The notes beneath the pieces were generated by a model. That model made no database searches, was not told the origin of the DNA, and saw nothing but the letters and a program-made list of their open reading frames with translations. From Apoda limacodes (Eukaryota; Arthropoda; Insecta; Lepidoptera; Limacodidae): a DNA stretch of 64,000 bases. Where the stretch lies: NCBI GenBank assembly GCA_946406115.1, contig OX291543.1, positions 32,452,815 to 32,516,814 on the forward strand, read 5' to 3'. How positions within the stretch are numbered: position 1 is the stretch's first letter; the number at the start of each line of letters is the position of its first letter. Positions 11,301 through 23,944 of this stretch are shown one piece after another. The position numbers and the translations under genes were made by a program.

Positions 11301-12790
11301 CTCTACCAGTAAGCATGTAGAAAACATACTTTCGATTTGACAATGGTTAAAATAAAATTGAAGTTTGTAATTGTTATAGCATGATAGCTAGGTTGCATAC
11401 TAAAACCCATTCGGCACAAAATGAATATCACCGTAGCTAGGCCGTTCCAGAACGCTACGAGGACGTTAACGTGAAAGTCAACTGTACCAGGCGATTATTG
11501 CTCAAGTGTAAAGGTGAATCTGAATCAGATGTAAGAAGGATCACACCTTTCAAGGCTCCGCTCAGGTACTCTTGTTCGACTCTAGACCCCTTTTATACTC
11601 TTAGGATTTACCTTAGGTCATCGCATGATATTCGCCTTTGCCTTTTACACTTCTTGACAATTTTCTATTTGTCTTCTTTATTAACGAGTGTAATGAAATA
11701 GAAATTACTCAAAAACCCTATGATAAGTTCAAATTACAATCGAAAAAAGAATACGGGAAAGATTTTGATGTTGGTTTGCTGATAAAAAATTAAAACTTCT
11801 GGACAGATAAGGCGACAGTAATTTCATAAACGATTTCTTTGCATGACCTGTTATTAAGAGGGCGATATAGGACAGAAAGCTAATTTCTGTAATTCTAACG
11901 TTGTGTATGTAATTGTACTATAAATCATTAGATAATGTCATAAATCATTACTATGAGATATATATGTTATATACTTCTTAAGTAATTTATACCGTAATGA
12001 CGCCTTGAAACTTTAAATTTTTGTATGGAATTTTACGTTATTACCGTTTTGTAGTCACATTATTTAAATTTTTGCTACAACTTAGAGTCTATGCACTAGA
12101 TAACAAGCTATTCTGATTATTTAACCAACTTTCATTACAAGCAAATGCAAAACACGCTTGTTGCATAAGTGTTGAAACAACGGTCACTTCCAGATTTTTT
12201 ATTGCATTAAATACAATAAATGAAAATCAGTCAGTAAGGTAATGCACTAGACAAAAGCAAGTTTTATGACATATATTTTTTTCAATGCTTTAGATGCTAT
12301 AGTTTAGCCTCAAAATTTGCACAGAAACGGCGTATCTTCGCGTGCTAGCCTATACCCAAGCCTTAAGCACGCGCTCGCACACAAAGAGTACCTACAAGAT
12401 TTTTTCCTTTTTTTGAAATATCGAAGTGGCCAGTGTTAATCAACCCCGCTGCCACAGACGCCGCGGGCGATTGATTAAAAAGAAATAAAGTTAGGAACGG
12501 GGGAACTCATAAGTTTTTTATCTTATTTTTTATGTTCAATTTAATTCTGTAATTTAATTTTCTTTTAATAATTAAAATAATCTTTATCATTATTAATTTT
12601 TAATATTTTTGATTTTATCAAACCACTATACAAATTTTTTGGTTTGTAGGTGAAAAAAAGTTAACACTTAAAAAATTTTGCTCTGCAATTTAAAAATAAT
12701 AACCAGTGGTTTACTAAAAATATTTGAATGAAAACTGAATATAAACAAGAGTTCTATCTACCAGAAATTAAATTTACTATAAATCTCATT
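8349..12790 (+). other. Mlf intron sequence, mostly featureless
   Basis: First half of the long intron between exons E and F. AT-rich, with scattered (TA)n/(TATG)n runs near 10300. Short ORFs such as the one at 11471-11701 show no recognisable protein or good codon pattern. Confidence 0.4.
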
Positions 12791-12807
12791 TTACAAAATA
12801 CTTCAAC

Positions 12808-13520
12808 ATGGGTTCCTTGAAACAAACAATTTCAGAGTTGTCTGAGATGCTTAAAAAATGCATGACAGATTTTCAAGGCGAGTTAGGCAATAAATCCTCT
12901 TCAGCTTCCACTTCTTCAGCAAGATCTGCGTCTTTCGAGAAATTTATTATCACAGCTCTAAGCAGTTTTCAGCAACAAGTACGTGTGCTGGTGTGTGAGG
13001 CTGGTCGACAAGAAATGCGAAGTCGCCAAAAGTTCCTGCTCGTAGATTTCTTGTAAACAAAAATGAAGGTATAGGCGTAGTTGTCTAAGTTATGAAAGAC
13101 AAGCTGGTAGAAGATTTCAATATTACCACTGAGTGTGTCAGTAGATGCAACAGACTGGGTCGCGTTTCAAGCAGCAAGCGCAGGCCTATTTTGGTGAAAT
13201 TCCGGGAATCCTCTGTGCGTGGCAAATTTTGGTTATCGAAAACTTTACTAAAAGGTTCTGGTGTTACTTTATCGGAATTTCTAACCAAAGCGCGTCATGA
13301 TATATTCCTGTCTGCAAGGCAACGCTACAGCATCACAAAATGCTGTACAAAAGTGGTAACACTATTGTAATAGGCTGCGACTGAAAACGTCATCTAATAC
13401 AGTCAACTACTGATTTAAATAATGTTCCGTTCTCTGGTAATGTCGAAGGGTCTAATGTAGTACAATTCCTTAAGCCCACAGAAGAGAAGAATTCTAAACC
13501 AAAGCGCAACAAAAAAATAA
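12808..13520 (+). pseudogene. LINE ORF1 (gag-like) remnant
   Basis: Two frames read as one decayed ORF1 protein. The first (12808-13056) starts MGSLKQTISELSEMLKKCMT and ends near GRQEMRSRQKFLLVDFL. The second (13092-13370) reads CVSRCNRLGRVSSSKRRPIL, VKFRESSVRGKFWLSKTLLK and GSGVTLSEFLTKARHDIF. The 'R.GR......RPILV.F.....R...W..K..LKGSG.TLSEFLT..RH' pattern is a familiar nucleic-acid-binding ORF1 of insect LINEs. A frameshift with stops lies between the two (13020-13090). No ORF2 follows, so it is a fragment; it lies inside the long Mlf intron. Confidence 0.7.
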
Positions 13521-15260
13521 TGATAAGTACTTTTTTATTTCTTTTCCTACGTTATAGCCCTCGTAGCGCATACAAACAACAGTTTTTAATAAACCTCTAT
13601 ATATACTCTCTTTTTCCAAATACTTTTGCATTTTAAAATTTTTATTTTCATTTATTATACTGACAGTTGTAAGGCACAGATTAATGTTTTAGGTAATACA
13701 TTTTTTATTTGTTTTGTTACGCATTTTTTTAATGTGATCAAGAGGAGGCAAAGGTCCTTTACCCATTCAGCCAAATCGCACGACGGAACAATAAATTGGT
13801 AGCACGAGTATGTAATCTGAGGGCAGATTATATTATGTCGCCACTAAGTACCTTTTTTTAAAGTACATAATTATTGGTCATTAGTCAAGTTTTAAGAATA
13901 TTTTTTGAAGTTATTGTTTGGTGAATATTTTTCAGGTTAATACCTAATGTTTGATTATGATTTCTTTTTTAATTTATCGTTTCTGTCTTGTTATTTTAAA
14001 TCAATTAATATTGAGGTAATGGTATCATCTGCTGGCAGGTGGTCTTTATAGATTTTATTAAAATACCTATTTTGAAATATTTTGATTATTTTTATTATTA
14101 TTTTTATTATAACTTATTGTTTATATACTTGCACTTGTACTTTATTATGTTAAAACAAAAAAATTTTGTTCGAATTAAAAAACTGTTTATTAAAATGCGT
14201 TAATACTAAATTTTAAAAATTTAAAAAAAATAATTCTGGAAATTACAAAACAGTATAAATTTTAGTACATTTTATTAATTCCATAAAATAATAACTACAA
14301 AATAGTTTTATTTATTTCCGTAATTAATATGTACTTCGGATTACAGAATTTTACAAATCCTATAAAACTTTCCTCGAATTTATGAGTAGGGTAATTAATA
14401 TCAACATATAAGGCTTAATAAAGATTACAAAAAGTGTTATTAAAGCGGGAAGATAGAAAACACTACTTGTCATAACAGTGAAGGCCAATTAACACTCTTC
14501 TAAGAATTAGTGAAGTTTACTATTAACAAACATCATATCGTTCTGCTACGAATTAAGGTTGACTTCACGCGTCTTACATCGCGCTATCGAAGTTTTTTCG
14601 ATTGTTCGCATATATACCGAAATTCCGGAATGCAAGTAAAGTGTGACAAGGCGTTCTCTAGGGATAACTCCTCTCATGGCGGGGGATACCCCTTGACCGC
14701 GGCTCCACAAATAGAAATCTTGAGCTGTAATTAAACGCTGATTGTAAGTTTGTATAGTTTTTTGCATTCCATAAAATTTTACTTGTTTTCAGTAAACAGC
14801 ACTGTTATTCCAACAAAACTAGTTTTATTTCTGTTAATAAATACAATAAGTAAAACTCATTGGTAACCGTCAGTGTAATTTACTTGTCCCCGGAATTACT
14901 AATATTTTAGTGGTTATTAGTATTATTTACTTGTAGCTACTAAACTTTTTTCTTCGTGTACGATCGAGTTATTTATCACGCCTATCGAGGATCGACCCAT
15001 AATATGGGATAAATCATTAGACAACTATTAAAAAAATGGCGTGCTCTCTACGACTGGCGGTGTGTTGTGCTGTGTGAACGGCGGCAACCTATACGGGAAG
15101 ACTGCATACGTGAAAAAACCGAATGGGCCTCGCACCGTGTGAACGGCCGTCTCGTAGACGGTAAAACAGTATGCGAGAAAATATCGAATCGAATAGTCGC
15201 CGTGTGAACGTAGCCATACTTCTACACTTCTTTATCTATACAACGCAATCCATCAACTCC
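13521..15260 (+). other. Mlf intron sequence without recognised features
   Basis: AT-rich. Two GC-richer patches, 14560-14720 and 14980-15210, stand out from the background. The second repeats the phrase 'ccgtgtgaacg' three times with slight change and may be an old transposon. No coding potential was recognised. Confidence 0.35.
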
Positions 15261-15264
15261 TTAC

Positions 15265-15620
15265 TATTTGAAAGAACGATTTCATTTTATTTTTTCTTTT
15301 ACACTCACACTTTGCTCATCCACTAGTCTTCTTTTAAAAACACCAGCTCACAACACTAATTTTTATAATCGTTCTTTCACAGTTCAGGCTATACAGCTAT
15401 GGAATTCTCTTCCACTGACTATCTATGAGGCGTTGTTTTTAAAAATCAAATTAACAACATTATTTATTAATCTCAAACTCACAGTAAAATTACTTCTAGT
15501 TAAAATAGTCTTCTTTTGAGTTTGTTATTTTATTTCGAATGTATTGTATGTGTATGTTTATATATTTTTTGTTTATTTATTTATTATATTTATTTATTTA
15601 TTTATTTATTTATTTCATTA
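15265..15620 (+). mobile_element. LINE 3' fragment with TTTA microsatellite tail
   Basis: The frame at 15268-15519 contains NTNFYNRSFTVQAIQLWNSL, the 'R...F...A...WNSLP' motif found near the carboxyl end of many insect LINE reverse transcriptases. About 45 bp after the stop a (TTTA)n run (15570-15616) begins, the kind of short repeat tail such elements carry. 5'-truncated. Confidence 0.6.
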
Positions 15621-16504
15621 GTTAAATTTACATAACTATTTTTTGACAAAAATGTAATTAGTATTCAATAAAAAAAATTATAAGGGTTTTGGCCTGACGT
15701 GGACAAGTTGTAGTGCATAATAGTAGACTGTATCACAAGGGATAAAAATAATATTTGAACGGCAAGGGCGCTATTTAAAATCCAGAGTGGAGCAAAGGAT
15801 TCTAAGATAGAATCAAAACGAGGTAAAATAATTTTAAGACCGTGTGATACACTACTTTATATCACCCTCTATGAGAAAAGAGGTTAGTGTAACTCATAAA
15901 TAAGACTAGTACATTTATTTAATTCATTATGATCACTTAAGGTTTTTCTTTTTATAAAAGTATCATAATACAAATTTAAGTAAACAATTACAAAGGCGGA
16001 ATTTACTTCTGTACAAACTTTTTTTTATTTAGTCCGCGCGCAGTCAGCCAGTTTTATTATTTAACAGCTAGTCATAACAATATCCACAAATTGAAATCAC
16101 TTTGCATCCCTAGGTATTAAAAGCAACTTTGATCCCTGTTTACGAGCAGCCAACCACCTCTTTTTGAGTAGATAAAAAAATTATTATATTTCAAGTAGTA
16201 CATACCCTTACAAAATATGCTCTACATTATTTTTTTATCAAAGCCACTCCTCTATATTTTATAAGCATGAAAAGTGCATGAATATAGGATTCAAAACATA
16301 ACTACTTCTAAAGCTCAAGCCAATTTACTTTCAAAAATATATCATTACATACATGAAAAAAGCAAATTCAATTAATATATTATGTAGATTGACAATATTC
16401 AATGATGAAATATCGATTATTTGCAATGCGTATTCGTAAACAAAATGTCGAATGGCAGCCCTATGACTATTAACTTTAATATACTCAATAATTCTAAAGA
16501 TATT

Positions 16505-16740
16505 GATACTATAAGACCTAAATGGTGGCGTACAGTTTGGTTTCAGAGAAACTTCCTCCCGCGAACGCTGAAGTTGTGGAATGAGCTCCCTGCCAAGGTT
16601 TTCTGCAAGGACTACAGTATGGAGTTCTTCAAGAAAAAAGTTATTAGATTTCTGAAGGGTCGGCAACGCGCTATAACGCAATAGGCTACGGTGACCGCTT
16701 ACCATCAGGCGGACCGTAAGCTTGTTTGCCACCTTAGTGG

Positions 16741-16772
<32 letters not shown>
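16505..16772 (+). mobile_element. LINE-A 5'-truncated copy with 29-A tail
   Basis: It matches the last 240 bp of LINE-A: 'aatggtggcgtacag', 'ttcagagaaacttcctcccg', 'gtggaatgagctccctgcca', 'ggcggaccgtaagcttgttt', and ends in 29 consecutive A (16744-16772). The encoded end (RFLKGRQRA) parallels 32664 and following. The coding part is still open at 16421-16684. The preserved tail suggests a fairly young insertion. It lies in the long Mlf intron, in gene orientation. Confidence 0.85.
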
Positions 16773-16774
<2 letters not shown>

Positions 16775-17003
16775 ATTCATAAATAGATCTGAACAATACT
16801 CTTTAGTGCTTAAATACCACACAAGTGTTGAAAGCAGCTAAAGGTTCTATCTTACAGGCAGATCAAAACAAAGAGGCTGACGTTTCTTTAATACTCATAA
16901 TTTATTTCTAGTCAGACTCGTCATATCTTATTGCCGAATATTAGTGTGTGTAGTTGTCCTAAAGCAGTTTGTGTGCTTATTTTGGTTTTGATGTTTTTTT
17001 TAT

Positions 17004-17027
17004 AATATATATATATATATATATATG
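17004..17027. repeat. (TA)n microsatellite
   Basis: Uninterrupted alternating TA/AT run within the long Mlf intron. Confidence 0.85.
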
Positions 17028-17398
17028 TTTTGTCAATGATAACAGGTACAAGCTAGGTAACACTAATGAAAATATGAGGCGACTAGACTTACCTCCATAG
17101 GTGTTGTTCTGTACCTCAATGGATCGTCTGTTTGTCCTATGTCTTTTCAGGGGACCTAAGGGAGCCCTAAATTATAGCTTAAACTGATAGAGGACATAAA
17201 AGGTTGGGACAAGATCGAACTTATAGCAATAAGTAAGTAAGTATGATCCTTCCATGGCACTCTGAAATTGCTTCTTAACACTTTTAATTTTATAAAAGCT
17301 AACGCATTTACACTAATAAGCGTATTACTTTATTTTTTATTAAATGTACAAAATCAGAATACTTTTCTGAGAAAATAGGTTATTTTTAATTCGTGCAG

Positions 17399-17420
17399 AC
17401 GACTGACAACCACGAAGTAG
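17399..17420 (+). other. Possible alternative terminal exon of Mlf
   Basis: The acceptor-like 'ttcgtgcag' at 17390-17398 is followed by sequence that, joined to exon E, adds only RRLTTTK before a TAG (17418-17420). An AATAAA lies at 17609-17614, so a short 3' terminal exon is conceivable. Nothing else supports it; it could be chance. Confidence 0.15.
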
Positions 17421-18272
17421 AGTGTTACCAGAAGCACAAAAACAGGTTGCGTTCGAAAACGAGGTACAGACCCGATATTAACTGTACAGAACAATATATT
17501 TTATGTAAATATTTTTTAAAAAGTTTAATTATTAAAACGTTCGGAACAAACATCTCTGTGCTTAGTGCCCGTTATATTATATACATAATTATATCTGCCT
17601 TTATCATAAATAAATTTATTTAATGGTTGAGTATTAAGAATTTTTAATTAAATTATGCATCGATATTTGTGATAGAAAACATTTGTAAAAAAGTCGCTGC
17701 AAAGAATACGGTTACGAAAATCACACACGTACAGTGGAGGTCAAAAACGCTTTACCAAGACCGAGATATTTATTCTGTGCAATTTAATAAGCTGTACAAT
17801 GATTGGTTGTATTTGCAGCTACACATAGATAGAAAAACCCCGCCGACTTCGACTACCCACGTTCACATTTCCGATAAATAATTCAAACAAACCTTTATTT
17901 CCAGTTTGCGCAAGAATTCAAAAAAGCTGAATAAATACCTGTAGGTAGTTTCTTATTATCTAGTTTTGGTATCAGCAGCAAGCTGGTGATTCTGCAGCGA
18001 GTTGGTGGCCCTTCTAAATTTTGTGTCTCCGCGAATCAATTGCTCCAATAATGTCTTACATCGAAGACTGATAAGAATTAAACTTTTAGATTTAGACACT
18101 AATATTGTCTACATTATATTTAGGTGCGGAGTAGTCTCTGGAACTATTGAACTGATTTGAAAAATTCTTTCACTTAGCTCAGGCTTAGGATTCCGTACTA
18201 ACGATGTCGCGATGGAGAGCTGGTTATGAAATAATAGTGTACAATATGTAATAAAGAAATTGTACTTTTCAG

Positions 18273-18354
18273 TACCAGCGTGCGCGACGTGTACGGTAGC
18301 TCGCTGCCACAGAGTAGACACAAGCACAAGGCGCACCGCCACCACGACAACTAA
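18273..18354 (+). CDS. Mlf: Mlf terminal coding exon F
   Basis: After a 9.9-kb intron and the acceptor 'tgtacttttcag', one base completes the split codon. The frame then reads TSVRDVYGSSLPQSRHKHKA and RHHDN before TAA at 18352-18354. The His/Lys-rich end resembles the basic carboxyl termini of insect MLF proteins. The phase fits both exon E (AG+T, Ser) and direct joining to exon D (CA+T, His). From exon A to this stop the visible coding length is 599 bp, close to what is expected for the core plus tail of an MLF. Confidence 0.82.
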
Positions 18355-20270
18355 TGCGACCCCAGTAACCCAACTCGACATCCACACTACACCCATACGC
18401 TGGACCACATTGCACACTTTTGACTTTGTGTTTTATGAATGCATATTTTCAATAGTTTTTATTTTGTTTATATTTGAGTTTAGCGGCAATCTATTAATTA
18501 TGTGTGAAATTTGGAAACACCTCTTAGCATGCCTATTGTAAAATAAAATGTTAAATTATAAGTTAATTCATCAGAGCAATGAAGTGTATTTAGGATTTTG
18601 ATGAAATTATAATATGTGAATGTATCTACAGCAGTAATAGTACGCGCGCGAGTATGCTGCGCTGCAATTATTATATAAATCATTTATTTAATAATTTATT
18701 ATTTGTTTTCTTATATATTTTAATTTTAAGTTATTTAGGCCCCAATGATGTACGCATAATTAAGTATCAAAGTCTACTAGCAGTTAGAAACACAGGCTGC
18801 TCTTAACTTATACACTCAAATGATTTCGACATCTGAATCGTTCAATCATTTTTAAACTAAATGTTAGTGTTTAATATCAATAAGTTTAGTAACTAAAATT
18901 CAGAGACGTGCTATGTAGTCGTTACTTGCGACCAGAATATTTTTACTGACCATAATGTAAGTAGTCATCTCGTTTGTTAATTGACGGGTGGTAATACACA
19001 TACACAATAAAAAAATCATACATAAATGAAGATTTTATCTTGGCAGGTATTAAGTTACATGTATAACCATTTAATCGAAGAATGCGTGTGAGAGAGGTGG
19101 CAATATTTACTTTATGATTTTTGTGTTGATGCGAACTTACTGACACGTTGTTTAAGACATTCAAAATTAAAATACAGTTAAATGTATGTTAAACTGTGTT
19201 TTAATAACCTTTAGTATTAGAATAATGATGGACTTTTTTTGTAATCTACAGTAGTTTTCTTAGTCTAGCTTTCGATGGTATAACAATAAGTAATTAATTA
19301 CCGCTACACGTATTTACTAATATGTGACGTACTTAATATCGATTATTAAGAGTAAGTGCCTGTTTTATTATTTGGCAAATAAGCACTGTAACTATAAGTA
19401 ATTTTGCTCTCCAATTTCAGGTGTTTTTTTTGACTAACTACAATTTAAGTAACCTTTACTTTCAAATGCATCTTTGACTTGGTACCATTTAATAATAACA
19501 ATTAATTTTATTTATGTTTGCCTATCCCTCTGGGAATAGTAATAGTGTCTAAATGTGTGTGAGCTGTATTTTAACAGCTATGTTGTATGTGTGCAGCTTA
19601 AACAAGTCGGGTTATTGGTCCTCTTTAATTTCTTAGTTCTAAACATTAGATGATGGCGGGCGATCATTTCTCATTATTATGTAACTAAACGATGATTTTT
19701 TTAAGTAAAACATTTTTAAATAGAATTATAGTACGTAATGGCGAATGGATTTTAGACAAAAGTAGTATGTAGCTAGTTATTTATATTTCTTTATATAATG
19801 TCATAATTGTATACTTATTTGTAGGCAAGGTGTATCCAGCCTAATTTCTTTCATACAAACTGCGTTAATATCCTTAACTATAAACTTTCGCTTCTCAAAA
19901 CTAAAGTTTGTTTGAAAAAATCTAAATCGGCTTCACCTTAATAAGATTTCACCGTTGGTATCATAATTAAGACATTCTATTATACACTATTATCGATATA
20001 TATGTTGACGACTCCTGACTGTGTTGTATACATTTGTGTCGGAAATGCACACAGAAAATATAATTGCGTGCGTAAATGTTCAAAAATATGCCACATTTTT
20101 ATTTTCCCACCTCATTGTACAAACTCTTCATAACGTAATAAGGAATTATAAAGATGTTACTTCGATAGTTTTCCACTTTTTTTTTGTATTCAATAAATCG
20201 AATTTCTTCAACATTCACTTTTTGTTGTTTTATTTTTATTATTTTTCCTACCGTATATCAAGCGTTCTTT
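18355..20270 (+). other. Probable Mlf 3' UTR / downstream region
   Basis: AT-rich sequence without convincing ORFs follows the Mlf stop codon. The first canonical AATAAA after the stop is at 18542-18547. Further AATAAA motifs occur downstream, including one near 20190, so the true polyadenylation site cannot be fixed by eye. Confidence 0.4.
18542..18547 (+). promoter_or_regulatory. Candidate polyadenylation signal for Mlf
   Basis: AATAAA, 188 bp after the Mlf stop codon. It is the nearest canonical signal. The sequence is so AT-rich that such hexamers are also frequent by chance. Confidence 0.35.
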
Positions 20271-23101
20271 AGGCCGGTGATAGTGGTATGTGGTTCATCA
20301 GAGTGGTTGGCAGGCCACGGTTTTGGTTGCTCCAGAGAACCGCATAGCAATACCACTGCTGATCTTTTTATAATAATGATAGTCTATGTTGACAAGTAAA
20401 AAAATTATAGTGCTACCTAACTATGTACGTACAACCTTTATCATTTATGGAAAATTGGTCACAAATGAAAATGAAATGAAATGAATATTATTGGTCTTAA
20501 GCGAAAAATATTATTTTCTTTTAATTCTTCACATTTAAATTTAGTTCTAATTTAACACATTGCATAAAAAGTGCAAAAATGTGAGTAATTTAAAGGAAAA
20601 TAATATTTTTTTCAAATGACATAAAATTGTGTATGCCCGATGATAAAACTTTTGTTTGATTTGTAACTAACTATATGTACATATTGTAGTATATCCTTAA
20701 TCACCTTGTACATTCAAATTCTTTGGCAAATTTACGTTTAGTTGTTTATTATTAATGCAAAATAGTAGTAGGGGTTTTTTTTAAAATATCCGTGTATTGG
20801 ACAGATTTGGAAATTACATTTGGTGGGCTTCTAGCTTTTAGATTTCAAGTTATTGATTGAGCAGTAAATAAAAGAATTAGTCGGAAGTGTTAAGGTTATT
20901 GGGCTAGGTTAGTTATAAATATTTATAAAACTTTTTATTCTTTTACTTCTTATTTAATAATTGCCGAGTCATAACTGTTCTATCTTTTTAACTGATTTTA
21001 TTATTTGATTACATTTTCACGCATCATATATTAGTGAGCCACGCATTTATTAAAGTTACCTACTTTACGTCTGTCGAATTTGCAATTTTCCAAAATGTTA
21101 AAACATTTTAAAAAGCAACACTTACACTTAAATATGTATGAAGAAACATTTTTGCATTGTCACTCTAAATACATTGTCACAAATTTAGAGAAATTAAGTT
21201 GAATTAAGTAGTCTTCAAAATTTACCATTCTCCCAGCTCGGTTCTTTATATTATATCTTTGGCTTGCGAATCTAAAGCTTTGTGTCATTTATATATTGAT
21301 TCACGCGCGCAATAGTTTCTGTAAACGATATCGACCCGCGTTATTGAGCAATAAATTGCACGTGGAACGTCTTATCTTCAACTAGTATCAATTCTTTTCT
21401 GCGACGCAAAGTGGGCTAATCGGCCATGCGGCAATAACGTGGCATATCTCAACTATTGATATGTACACTAGTTACGTGTGTGTATAGGAAATAATGTGAT
21501 CTTTTAATCACTTGTCCCAGGACTCATCTATACAATGACATCCCGGGCTATCATCTAATCCGGTTTATTTTTTAATTTTGGTGATGGTGATTGGACACTG
21601 TCACCAACTGATACGACTAACCCTATTTTCTTATGCACCCTACCAAACCGTGCTTTAATGCTGCCCATGTACCTATAATTAGTGTAGTATAGTTTCTTTA
21701 ATGTTTAGTAATGTTCAAAATGATTAAAGACTATGTATTGCTGGGTACTTTATATCAGTTTTTGTAAGGTTCTTGACAGTACCTTCGTGAATTTGCGTAC
21801 CTAACTTCACTCGAGGCGCATTAAAGTTTCCTAATAGTTAGAAAATGAAAATATTCGTCACCTTAAAATATTTTGGTTTTCACCGGTGACCTAAATTTTT
21901 AAGATTTTTGCATCCCAGTATAAGAATCGTTTGTCCTATCTGGATGCACATCGTGGCCAAAAGCTGGCTAGCGTTACTGGTCAGCAGTGAGTAAGGTATA
22001 CTTGCTCATATGTGCATTCCTTATAGTGCCCATATGAAAGCATGCCTTATACTTTCGAAATGGTATTCACCTAATTGTGCTAGCGATTGTGTCACAGGTG
22101 TGCCGCATACGATGTAGACAGAGCATCAATCAATTTAAAATTATCTCGAACCAAGTATTTTTAGACCACTCAAACCCCTATCTGCCTTCTATCCATAGTC
22201 AAGAGTGGTCACTCGATTTCACAAAAAATGTCTTTCAAAAAAAAAGAAGTTGACATAATTTTCGACATAAAATTTGGCTGGATAGAAATTGGCCTTAACA
22301 ATAGAGTTTATGTTATAACATATTTCACGAGGTCTTAATAATTTTTCGGAGAATATCTCTGGAATTCGCTAGTTATTTCATTATAAACTTACTCCTGAAG
22401 AGAATATCGCAGCCTAAACAATCTTTCATTCAGGCATCGAAGGCGTCTAGACAGAGTAATCGTGAGGTAAGATGTGCGGTGAGACGGGGGCAAGCGCACC
22501 CCTCTAGCCTGTGTTGTCACGTATGGATAGTCCAGTGCTGTCCAGCGGCTTATACATTTGTCGCGGCGCCATGACTCCACGTTGTCGATTTACCAAAGGC
22601 GATGACTGAAATGAATATTTCGGCTGTGTGAATACTATCTGCGGCGACTCGTAGCGTGCTTCAAACAAACTAATTAATTACCTACTATATATTATAGGCA
22701 TGATCTCAGGCCGAATATCTACGTCTGTGGTTTCCCAAAATCCTATGTTTTTATTAACTTGAAATCTTATTTGAACTCATTTATATAAAAACACACTTCA
22801 ATAGAAAACTCACATTGCAGCCATAGATATGTATTCCTAGAACATGTCTTTACTTAGTGTTTGATGATTTGATAAGTAAAATGGCAAATGTTTAAAACAT
22901 GCTACGAAGCGCCGCGAATCGTCTTATAACAGCAAAGTTTATATAACTACAGGCACAAAACTAAAGGTGCTGGTGGTTCATTCTATTAATAAAATAAACA
23001 TTTTTGTGTTAAATTGTAGCACGTAAGAAGCTTTATTGTATTTGTAATACTTATATATAATTATAAAAAATGAATATGGGGCACAGTAGAGTCGACTTAG
23101 T

Positions 23102-23127
23102 AATCCTGAGGAAGAGTCCTCAGGATT
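23102..23127. other. Perfect 10-bp hairpin
   Basis: AATCCTGAGG, a 6-base loop, then CCTCAGGATT. It lies just downstream, on the - strand, of the AATAAA at 23144-23139, in the 3' region of the - strand gene. Confidence 0.8.
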
Positions 23128-23138
23128 TACAGCTTAAT

Positions 23139-23144
23139 TTTATT
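23139..23144 (-). promoter_or_regulatory. Candidate polyadenylation signal for the - strand gene
   Basis: TTTATT on the + strand reads AATAAA on the - strand, about 800 bp after the stop codon at 23945. A second candidate lies at 23032-23037. The choice is not supported by other evidence. Confidence 0.3.
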
Positions 23145-23170
23145 GAAGGAAAAAACCAACTACGCGTCCA

Positions 23171-23314
23171 GTTTCCGCCCGCGGTGGCGATCGGCTTGCG
23201 TTCGAAAAGTAGTTGAATGTTTTGAGGGACAAGTGACTGACTTAGTCGCGTTGGTGTCAATGAATATTTAACGCTCAACGCTTGTAGACCGCCACTGCGA
23301 CCGCGGGCGCAAAC
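23171..23314. repeat. GC-rich interrupted inverted repeat
   Basis: 'gtttccgcccgcggt' (23171-23185) and 'accgcgggcgcaaac' (23300-23314) are inverted copies with one mismatch about 115 bp apart, inside a GC-rich island between the two genes. It could be a small fold-back element. Confidence 0.5.
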
Positions 23315-23944
23315 CGAACACGTTAGTACGAGCCTACCTTGACTGTACTGTCTAAATAAGTATAGGTGTGTTATTTAAGTTCGTGAACTAAGTTACATAT
23401 TTTTAGTAAGATTGGTGTTAGATAAGTAGGTATGTAGGTTATTTTTGTGGCTGTTAGAATAAATGACTTCTTAAACATTTGCATTTTATAATTGTTATTT
23501 TATAAAGAGATGAAAACGCAATTTGATGTCAAACAATCGTGTATTCAATTTAAATAATAAAGGTAGGTACATATAAACAGCAAATAATAAATTGGTATTC
23601 CGACAAATCTAGCAATCAATAAATTAGAAGTGAATGCGAATGAAACGTATAGACTAAAGCGAGTAAAAAAAATAATAAAAAGTACAATTTAACTCCAAAA
23701 TAGACCCTTTACCGATTATAACTAAAATCCTATTCTTGAATTTAAATAACAAATCACTTATTGATTTACAAAATTAAAATAACTCAAACATTTTTTTTAC
23801 TAAAGAAAGTATAATAAAATAAGCCAAGGAAAAAAATATGAATAGATAATTTCAAGGAACAGCGTCTTTGCTATTTCTGCCATCTTCTACGTCGGCCATG
23901 TTGTTAGCAGCCATCTTGGCATGGCAACCATTTTGTGATCGATG

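Larger units (their letters stand above)
20271..23944. other. Intergenic region between two convergent genes
   Basis: It lies between the Mlf 3' region (+) and the last coding exon of the - strand gene, and includes the latter's 3' UTR. It is AT-rich with two GC-richer islands (22389-22640 and 23150-23330). ORFs here (for example 22389-22580) are short and unrecognised. Confidence 0.4.

Noticed and set aside
16331..16822. A 163-codon - strand frame
   Set aside because: It contains a phenylalanine run from the LINE poly(A) tail and is antisense to the LINE-A copy at 16505-16772.
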